A DNA stretch of 64,000 nt from assembly GCA_963739435.1 (NCBI GenBank), contig CAVUAN010000030.1:1-64000 (forward strand). The letters are read 5' to 3'. The position numbers and the translations under genes are program-made. Below, in pieces: positions 58,238-64,000 of this stretch (positions are counted from its first letter, which is position 1; each line of letters starts with the position of its first letter). The notes under the pieces were generated by a model. That model saw only the letters and a program-made list of their open reading frames with translations, made no database searches and had not been told where the DNA came from. The DNA is from CAVUAN01 sp963739435. GTDB lineage: Bacteria > Acidobacteriota > Thermoanaerobaculia > UBA5066 > Gp7-AA6.

Positions 58238-59007
58238 CGACGAGGCCAGATCTGACCGAAACGCTCGACCGCCAGATCACAATCGGCGCGCGGCGCGAAA
58301 CCGTGTTCCGCTACTTCACCGACTCGAGTCGCTTCGCCAGGTGGTGGGGCGCAGGCTCGCAGATCGAGGCGCGAAAGGGCGGCGCCATGCTGATCCAGTA
58401 CCCGAATGGGATCTCGGCGAAAGGGGAGGTCATCGAGGTCGAGCCCCCGCACCGAATCGTCTTCACCTATACGACGCCCGGCCAGACGCCATCCGACGCC
58501 TCGCTCGTCACGATCACGCTCGACGAGATCGAGCAGGGAACGCTGTTGAAGCTCCACCACGCCTTCTCGAGCGCCAAGATCCGCGATCACTTCGTGCAGG
58601 GTTGGCGCCATCAGCTCGCCCTGTTCTCGAAGGCCGTCTCCGAGGAGCTGCACGCCCACGTCACAGAAAGGGTGGACGCCTACCTGCGCGCCTGGGGCGA
58701 TCCGGATAGCAAGACGCGCCGTTCGCTCCTCGAGTCTTGCGCGGCACCCGGTATCGTCTTCCGCGACGCCTTCAGCGCCACGGACGGCCTGGACGAGATG
58801 CTCATCAACCTCGAGGCCGTCCAGGTCTTTATGCCGGGCATGACCCTGGCGCGAGCCGGCGACGTGCGCCTGTCCCACGGCACGGCCATCGCCGACTGGA
58901 CGGCATCCGCCGCCGACGGCTCCCCTCGAGGCAAAGGCACCAACGTCTACGACCTCTCCCCCGACGGCCTCATTGCCCGCGTCGTGGGATTCTGGGGTAG
59001 GTACTGA
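58234..59007 (+). CDS. AHSA1/SRPBCC protein with C-terminal SnoaL-like domain
   Basis: A 257-residue protein. Residues 1-145 are an AHSA1-type START fold (DRQITIGARRETVFRYFTDS, RFARWWGAGSQIEARKGGAM, FTYTTPGQTP, LHHAFSSAKIRDHFVQGWRH). Residues 150-257 resemble a SnoaL-like/NTF2 domain (YLRAWGDPDSKTRRSLLESC, AAPGIVFRDAFSATDGLDEM, GKGTNVYDLSPDGLIARVVG). Both halves are ligand-binding folds. The ArsR gene overlaps the start by four bases; this is a standard ArsR-AHSA1 pair with an extra domain. The ligand is unknown. Confidence 0.87.
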   Translation: MTTRPDLTETLDRQITIGARRETVFRYFTDSSRFARWWGAGSQIEARKGGAMLIQYPNGISAKGEVIEVEPPHRIVFTYTTPGQTPSDASLVTITLDEIEQGTLLKLHHAFSSAKIRDHFVQGWRHQLALFSKAVSEELHAHVTERVDAYLRAWGDPDSKTRRSLLESCAAPGIVFRDAFSATDGLDEMLINLEAVQVFMPGMTLARAGDVRLSHGTAIADWTASAADGSPRGKGTNVYDLSPDGLIARVVGFWGRY

Positions 59008-59014
59008 GGCGGCT

Positions 59015-59101
59015 TGTCATCCCGAGCGCAGTCGAGGGATCTACTCCCGTTGTTCCTCGCGCCGGAGTAGATTCCTCGTCGCTGCGCTCCTCGGAATGAC
59101 A
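59015..59101. repeat. REP-like inverted repeat, copy 2
   Basis: An 87-bp hairpin filling the space between the AHSA1 stop and the TPR gene. Left arm TGTCATCCCGAGCGCAGTCG, right arm (reverse complement) TGTCATTCCGAGGAGCGCAG; inner sequence GATCTACTCC pairs with GGAGTAGATT. The two arm types are those of copy 1 (38878-38960) in the opposite order, so the copy is inverted. Confidence 0.8.
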
Positions 59102-59118
59102 GTAGAGTCGCCTTGTCT

Positions 59119-60762
59119 ATGACGCTCAGGGGAATCTTCGCCGCGGCGCTCTTCGGCGCGCTTCTCGCCCCAGCGGCGATTGCGCAGGAAGAGCACCGTC
59201 ATCACGGCGAGACCGAGGGGCTCGGCACGGTGCACTTTCCGATCTCCTGCAAGCCGGATGTCCAGGCCGCCTTCACGCGGGCCGTCGCGCTGCTCCACTC
59301 GTTCGGCTACGAGGAGGCGCGCAACGCCTTCGTCGGTGTCGCCGAGGGAGATCCCGCGTGCGGCATGGCGCAGTGGGGAATCGCGATGACCTACTACCAC
59401 CCGATCTGGGCGCCGCCAACGCCCCAGGAGCTTGCCCTGGGACGCGCTGCGGCCGAGAAGGCCGCCTCTCTCGGCGCGAAGACCGATCGGGAGCGCGGCT
59501 ACATCGCGTCGATCGGCGTTTTCTACCGCGACAGCGACAAGGTCGACTACCGCACCCGGGCGGCTGCCTATACGGCGGCTCTCGAAGACCTCTCGCGCCG
59601 CTACCCCGATGACCACGAGGCATTGATCTTCTACGCCATGATGCTGGTCTCGACCGCGCCGGCTGATGACCCGACTCTCGCACAGCAAAAGAAAGCCGGC
59701 CAGATCTTGAACGGGCTGCTCGTGACCGAGCCGCAGCACCCGGGCGTCGTGCACTACTTGATCCACTCCTTCGACTACCCGCTGCTGGCCGACCAGGCGC
59801 TGCCGGCCGCGCGCGTCTACGCCAAAGTCGCCCCCTCTTCGCCGCACGCCCTGCACATGCCGTCGCACATCTTCACGCGGCTGGGGCTCTGGCAGGAATC
59901 GATCGACTCGAACATCGCCTCGGCCGACGCCGCGAGGCGCCAGGTTGCCAGGAACCACCCGGGAGCGGCTGCGTTCGACGCGCTGCACGCTCTCGACTAC
60001 CTCGAGTATGCCTATCTGCAGATCGACGACGAGGCCAAAGCGAAGATCACGCTGACAGAAGCGGCCTCGGCGAAGAAGTTTGATGACGACAGCTTCGCCG
60101 CCGGCTACGCGCTCGCCGCGATCCCGGCGCGCTGGGCCCTGGAGCGGCGCGACTGGGCAGCAGCCGCCGCGCTAATGCTGCCGCAAGCCGAGCTCTCCTG
60201 GCAGCGATTCCCGTACGCTCGGGCGATCACGTACTTCTCGCAGGCGATCGGCGCGGCCCGAGCGGGCCAGCTCGAGCCGGCGCGCGCGGCGATCGGAAAG
60301 CTCGAGGAGGTCCACTCCGGCCTCGTGAAGAACCCGATTCCCGGCCCCTACGACTGGACCGGCGAAGTCGAGTCGATGCGCCTGGCGGCGGCGGCGTGGC
60401 TCGCCTTCAGCGAAGGCAAGAAGGAGGAGGCTCTGAAGCTCGGGCGGTACGCTGCCGATCTCGACGACAAGGTCGGCAAACACGCTGTCACGCCGGGCGC
60501 GATCCTGCCGCCCCGCGAGCTCTTGGGCGACATGCTGCTGGAGCTCAACCGCCCGGCCGAGGCTCTGCTCGAGTACGAGGCGTCTCTGCGCTCCGCTCCC
60601 AACCGCTTCAACAGTCTTTATGGAGCCGGGCGCGCCGCGGAGCTTTCGGGAGACAAGTCGAAAGCCCGGCAGTATTACGGTCAGCTTGCCGCCAACTGCG
60701 GCCCCGGCGCCCCGCGCATGGAAGTCCAGCAGGCGCGCGCTTATCTCGGCAAAGCGAGCTAG
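59119..60762 (+). CDS. Secreted TPR-repeat protein
   Basis: A 547-residue exported protein. ATG 59119 is preferred to the TTG at 59113 and opens a signal peptide (RGIFAAALFGALLAPAAIA). The remainder is helical TPR-type sequence: FGYEEARNAFVGVAEGDPAC (about 64), EALIFYAMMLVSTAPADDPT, HALHMPSHIFTRLGLWQESI, and RPAEALLEYEASLRSAPNRF near the end. PHALHMPSHIF is a recognisable motif in this secreted family. It likely binds proteins in the periplasm; the partner is unknown. The last four bases overlap the convergent aldo/keto reductase stop. Confidence 0.87.
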   Translation: MTLRGIFAAALFGALLAPAAIAQEEHRHHGETEGLGTVHFPISCKPDVQAAFTRAVALLHSFGYEEARNAFVGVAEGDPACGMAQWGIAMTYYHPIWAPPTPQELALGRAAAEKAASLGAKTDRERGYIASIGVFYRDSDKVDYRTRAAAYTAALEDLSRRYPDDHEALIFYAMMLVSTAPADDPTLAQQKKAGQILNGLLVTEPQHPGVVHYLIHSFDYPLLADQALPAARVYAKVAPSSPHALHMPSHIFTRLGLWQESIDSNIASADAARRQVARNHPGAAAFDALHALDYLEYAYLQIDDEAKAKITLTEAASAKKFDDDSFAAGYALAAIPARWALERRDWAAAAALMLPQAELSWQRFPYARAITYFSQAIGAARAGQLEPARAAIGKLEEVHSGLVKNPIPGPYDWTGEVESMRLAAAAWLAFSEGKKEEALKLGRYAADLDDKVGKHAVTPGAILPPRELLGDMLLELNRPAEALLEYEASLRSAPNRFNSLYGAGRAAELSGDKSKARQYYGQLAANCGPGAPRMEVQQARAYLGKAS

Positions 60763-61712
60763 TAGCGGCCGCCGACGGGCGGGGGGATGGCGTCGAGCTC
60801 GGCGCGCTCCTCGGGCGTCAAGTCGATCGAGGCGGCGGCGACGTTCTGCTCGAGGTACTTGCGGCGCTGGGTCCCGGGGATGGCGAGAACGTGCTCGCCC
60901 TGCGCGAGCACCCATGCGAGCGCGACCTGGGCGGGAGTCGAGCCGCGGCGCTCTGCGACCGACCGAACCTTTTCGACGATCCGCTGGTTGGCGGCAACCG
61001 CTTCGGGTTTGAAACGCGGCAGCGTCGATCGAAAGTCGTCTTCCCCGAAGCGGGTATCCGGCGAGATCGCTCCAGTCAGGAAGCCGCGGCCGAGCGGCGA
61101 GAAAGCCACAAAAGAAGCGCCGTGAGCGGCGCACCACGGGACGACGCTCGAAAGATAGTCGCGCGTCCAGAGCGAAAGCTCCGATTGGACGGCGGTGACA
61201 GGGTGCACGCGGTGAGCGCGCTCGAGCTCCTCGACGGAAGCCTCTGAGATGCCGAGCGACCGGACCTTTCCCGCCCGGACGAGCCCCGCCATCGCGCCCC
61301 ACGTCTCCTCCAGCGGCGTCTTCGGGTCGATGCGGTGGAGGTAGTAGAGATCGATGACGTCGATCGCGAGCCTGGTCAGCGACGCGTCGCAGGCCTCGCG
61401 CACGTGCTCGGGCCGGCCGTCGCGGCCGTAGCGGTAGGACTGGTTCACCCGGACGAGGCCTGCCTTGGTGGCGATGACGATGCGCTGACGCCGGCCCTCG
61501 ATCGCGCGCCCCAGGAGCGACTCGTTGGTGAAAGGCCCGTACACGTCGGACGTGTCGAAATGATCGACGCCGATGTCGATGGCGCGCCGGATGACGTCGA
61601 TCGAGGCCGCTTCGGAAACCGACGGGTCGTGGTAGCCCGACGAAAAGCTCATGCACCCGAGCCCGATGGGGAAGACCGATACGCCCGAGGATCCGAGTTG
61701 CCGCTTCTGCAC
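60759..61712 (-). CDS. Aldo/keto reductase
   Basis: A 317-residue NADPH-dependent oxidoreductase. I chose GTG 61712 (VQKRQLGSSGVSVFPIGLGC), which gives the usual N terminus. The catalytic tetrad is visible: Asp in GVDHFDTSDVYGPF, the Tyr in the same motif, Lys in IVIATKAGL, and His in DLYYLHRIDPKT. GKVRSLGISEASVEELERAH and IPGTQRRKYLEQNV complete the family pattern. It diverges from the esterase gene 34 bp away and converges with the TPR gene with a 4-bp overlap. Confidence 0.93.
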   Translation of the reverse strand: MQKRQLGSSGVSVFPIGLGCMSFSSGYHDPSVSEAASIDVIRRAIDIGVDHFDTSDVYGPFTNESLLGRAIEGRRQRIVIATKAGLVRVNQSYRYGRDGRPEHVREACDASLTRLAIDVIDLYYLHRIDPKTPLEETWGAMAGLVRAGKVRSLGISEASVEELERAHRVHPVTAVQSELSLWTRDYLSSVVPWCAAHGASFVAFSPLGRGFLTGAISPDTRFGEDDFRSTLPRFKPEAVAANQRIVEKVRSVAERRGSTPAQVALAWVLAQGEHVLAIPGTQRRKYLEQNVAAASIDLTPEERAELDAIPPPVGGRY

Positions 61713-61746
61713 GCCGACACGATAACCTACGAGGGAAGGAGAACTC

Positions 61747-63414
61747 ATGATCCGTCGCGTCGCCCTTTTCTTCAGCGTGCTTTCAGTTCTGGCGGGCAAC
61801 GCGGCGCAGGCCGAGGACACGAAGCTGCGGTTCGAGCTGTCGTATCCGGCCTCAGCCCGGAGTGAACCGGTCGACGGGCGCGTGTTCGTGATCATCTCGA
61901 GGACGAAGGACCCGGAGCCGAGGCTCGCGATCAAGGGCTATCGGGCCGTCCCGTTCTTCGGCGAGGACGTCGAAGGTCTCGAGCCGGGGAAAGCGGCGGT
62001 CATCTCGGGCAGCTCCGACGGCTATCCGATCGAGCGCCTGGCGGACTTTCCAGCCGGCGAGTATTTCGTTCAGGGGCTCCTCTCGGTCTACACGACCTTC
62101 AAGCGCGCCGACGGGCACGTCGTGAAGATGCACATGGACCAGTGGGAGGGGCAGCTGTTCGAGCAGTCGCCCGGCAACCTCTACAGCGAGCCGAAAAAGA
62201 TCTCTTTGGACCCGAAGCGCGGCGGGACCGTCCAGATTTCGCTCGACCGCGTGATCCCCAGGATCGACGTGCCGGCCGACACCGAGTACGTCAAGCACAT
62301 CCGCTTCGAGAGCCCGCTGCTCTCGAAGTTCTGGGGGTATCCCATCCTGATCGGGGCGACGATCCTCCTGCCGCGCGATTACGAGAAGAACCGGGGCATC
62401 TCGTACCCGGTCCTCTACGAGCAGGGCCATTTTGCGACCGGCGCTCCCGGAGCCTACGGCGAGATTCCCGAGATTCCGGCCAACGCCCCGGAACGCGTGA
62501 AAGCGCGGCTCAAGGAGCGCGAGGCGTTCACGAAGGCGTGGCTCTCGGACGGCTTCCCGCGGATGCTGTACGTGACGTTCCAGCATCCGACGCCCTACTA
62601 CGACGACTCCTACGCCATTGACTCGCCCAACACGGGCCCCTACGGGCGCGCGATCACGGAGGAGCTCATCCCGGAAATCGAGAAGCGCTTCCGGGTGGTC
62701 CGCGAGCCGTGGGCGCGCATCCTGTCGGGCGGCTCGACGGGCGGCTGGGAGGCCCTGGCGCTCCAGGTCTTCCACCCCGAGCTCTTCGGCGGCACGTTCT
62801 CCTACTGTCCGGATCCCGTCGACTTCCACGGTTTCCAGATCGTGAACATCTACGACTGGGACAACGCCTGGCGCCGCCAGGACGGCTGGCTCTCCGTGCC
62901 CCTGCCCGGCGAGCGCAATGCGCAGGGTGTCGTTCTCTCGACGATGGAGCAGCAATTGAAGTACGAGCGAGCGCGCGGCAATCGCGGCCGCTCGGGCGAG
63001 GACTGGGACTGCTGGCAGGCGGTCTACGGCCCGGTGGGGGAGGACGGCTACTTCGCGCCGCTCTTCGACCCGCGTTCTGGCGCGATCGACAAGAAGATCG
63101 CCTCCTGGTGGCGCGACCACACGGACTTGAACGTTTACCTCCAGCGCCGCTGGAGCGAGATCGGTCCGAAACTCGCAGGCAAGATCCACATCTGGACGGG
63201 CGAGATGGATACCTTCTACCTGAACAACGCCGTCCACCTGCTCGAAGACTTTCTGAAGACGACGACTCCCTCCTGGGACGGGACGATCGTTTACGGCCCG
63301 CGCCAGCCGCATTGCTGGACAGGAGGCCTCTCTCCCGTCGAGCGCTTCAAGTCGATCGCCGAGTACACTGCCTCCCGCGCCCCCGCCTCCGTCGACCGCT
63401 CGTGGTGGCGGTAG
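61747..63414 (+). CDS. Secreted esterase-like alpha/beta hydrolase
   Basis: A 555-residue exported protein: signal peptide RRVALFFSVLSVLAGNAAQA, an N-terminal beta domain (residues 25-190), and an alpha/beta-hydrolase domain. ITEELIPEIEKRFRVVREPW precedes the nucleophile elbow RILSGGSTGGWEALALQVFH (Ser near residue 331), as in Fes/esterase-D-like enzymes. A late His is in GPRQPHCWTGGLS. Asp lies in between (TGEMDTFYLNNAV). The substrate is not known. The gene is followed by the TolB-type gene on the same strand after 31 bp, so the two may form an operon. Confidence 0.85.
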   Translation: MIRRVALFFSVLSVLAGNAAQAEDTKLRFELSYPASARSEPVDGRVFVIISRTKDPEPRLAIKGYRAVPFFGEDVEGLEPGKAAVISGSSDGYPIERLADFPAGEYFVQGLLSVYTTFKRADGHVVKMHMDQWEGQLFEQSPGNLYSEPKKISLDPKRGGTVQISLDRVIPRIDVPADTEYVKHIRFESPLLSKFWGYPILIGATILLPRDYEKNRGISYPVLYEQGHFATGAPGAYGEIPEIPANAPERVKARLKEREAFTKAWLSDGFPRMLYVTFQHPTPYYDDSYAIDSPNTGPYGRAITEELIPEIEKRFRVVREPWARILSGGSTGGWEALALQVFHPELFGGTFSYCPDPVDFHGFQIVNIYDWDNAWRRQDGWLSVPLPGERNAQGVVLSTMEQQLKYERARGNRGRSGEDWDCWQAVYGPVGEDGYFAPLFDPRSGAIDKKIASWWRDHTDLNVYLQRRWSEIGPKLAGKIHIWTGEMDTFYLNNAVHLLEDFLKTTTPSWDGTIVYGPRQPHCWTGGLSPVERFKSIAEYTASRAPASVDRSWWR

Positions 63415-63445
63415 TTCGTCAAAGACAGCCGAAAGGATTTCGCTA

Positions 63446-64000
63446 ATGAAGAACCGCCTGGCCGCCGTCGCCATTTTCATGGGCCTTGTATCGCTGCCGG
63501 GCCGGCCGCTTTACGCGCAGGACCAGCCGAAACCACATGTCGACAAGACGCTCGCCGCCCCCGCGGGCGACCCGGCTCAGGAAAAGGAAAAGGGCAAGGA
63601 CGACAAGCCGAAGTGGGACGTCGCCGCGCCCCCCTACGCCTACGCCAACTCGATTCCTCTCGACGTGGACGAAGGCACCTGGATGACGCTCGACGTCACC
63701 CCGGACGGCAAGGAGATCGTCTTCGATCTGCTGGGCGACATCTACACGATGCCGATCGCGGGCGGGGAGGCGAAGACCCTCACCACCGGCATCGCCTGGG
63801 ACATGCAGCCGCGCTTCTCGCCCGACGGCAAGCTGGATCGCCTTCACCTCCGACCGCGCGGGCGGCGACAACATCTGGGTGATGAACCGCGACGGCTCGA
63901 ACCCGAAGCAGGTCACCAAGGAGATCCTTCCGGCTGCTCAACTCGCCGGCGTGGACGCCCGACGGCCAGTACATCGCGGCCCGCAAGCACTTCACCGCCA
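63446..64000 (+). CDS. Secreted TolB/PD40 protein, probably TolB-type amidohydrolase (truncated by window end)
   Basis: The first 185 codons of an exported protein: signal peptide NRLAAVAIFMGLVSLPGRPL, a Lys/Glu-rich stretch (EKEKGKDDKPKWDVAAPP), then a PD40 propeller (TLDVTPDGKEIVFDLLGDIY, MQPRFSPDGK, IWVMNRDGSNPKQV). The N terminus is that of the TolB-amidohydrolase group common in Acidobacteriota, but the catalytic part is beyond the window. Two one-base insertions (C63833 and near 63926) break the frame; corrected, the segments read DGKWIAFTSDRAGGDN and LLNSPAWTPDGQYIAARK. Confidence 0.8.
   Translation, partial: MKNRLAAVAIFMGLVSLPGRPLYAQDQPKPHVDKTLAAPAGDPAQEKEKGKDDKPKWDVAAPPYAYANSIPLDVDEGTWMTLDVTPDGKEIVFDLLGDIYTMPIAGGEAKTLTTGIAWDMQPRFSPDGKLDRLHLRPRGRRQHLGDEPRRLEPEAGHQGDPSGCSTRRRGRPTASTSRPASTSPP

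Overview
The window is high-GC, gene-dense bacterial chromosome. It suggests an Acidobacteriota-type organism, possibly Thermoanaerobaculia/Holophagae-like. That is an inference from gene content: a Hanks kinase with a TolB/PD40 propeller, a DUF2911-TPR protein, a DUF4097 protein, S9 and serine hydrolases with signal peptides, a TolB-type amidohydrolase start, a KorAB-type 2-oxoacid:acceptor oxidoreductase, and ECF sigma factors with unusual partners. I found no rRNA, tRNA, CRISPR array, transposase or prophage gene. Many genes are split between reading frames by single-base indels (dense at 0.9-4.5 kb, 8-14 kb, 25-31 kb, 34-38 kb, 41-43 kb and 63.8 kb). Long genes such as lon, the symporter, the 856-aa kinase and the KorAB ORF are intact. 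I read most of the breaks as assembly errors, so genes marked pseudogene are probably functional in the cell.

Layout. 0-5 kb: small helical ORF, PilZ protein, bacterial GH47 mannosidase, metallophosphoesterase coupled to a kinase-universal stress protein fusion, DUF1206 membrane protein. 5-12 kb: lon; then a three-gene coupled cassette of Na+/solute symporter, nucleotidyltransferase and GHMP (galactokinase-like) sugar kinase. 12-15 kb: coupled operon of Tat-exported metallophosphoesterase, CuA-type cupredoxin, cytochrome c and an ECF sigma factor with a C-terminal membrane segment, followed in frame after a TAG by an RskA-like anti-sigma domain. 15-21 kb: beta-propeller protein, RHH regulator with a 20-bp palindrome on its start codon, ECF sigma plus methyltransferase carrying a C-terminal Ada-like zinc domain, and an ExeA/GspB-type pair. 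21-30 kb: four-helix-bundle element 1, DUF4097 protein, alpha/beta hydrolase and an AddAB-like recombination nuclease pair. 30-39 kb: phosphodiesterase, small gene with a sigma-54-like promoter, DUF2911-TPR protein, serine hydrolase, serC, serA, four-helix-bundle element 2, DUF1015 protein.

39-52 kb: kinase with propeller, dienelactone hydrolase, second PilZ protein, branched-chain aminotransferase divergent from a MocR regulator with candidate operator repeats, S9 peptidase, proline-rich membrane protein, DGPF protein plus ECF42-type sigma factor, acyl-CoA synthetase. A 438-bp intergenic region then holds a predicted three-way-junction RNA. 52-64 kb: KorAB, GT39-like membrane transferase, duplicated-domain secreted protein, DUF1569, ArsR-AHSA1 pair, TPR protein, aldo/keto reductase, secreted esterase and a TolB-type protein cut by the window end.

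Most striking: two four-helix-bundle (rRNA intervening-sequence-protein type) genes, 16 kb apart, each sit between inverted arrays of short tandem repeats. The repeat unit is 7 bp in one and 8 bp in the other. Each fills the gap between two codirectional genes. With the structured RNA, these are the best candidates for something not yet described.
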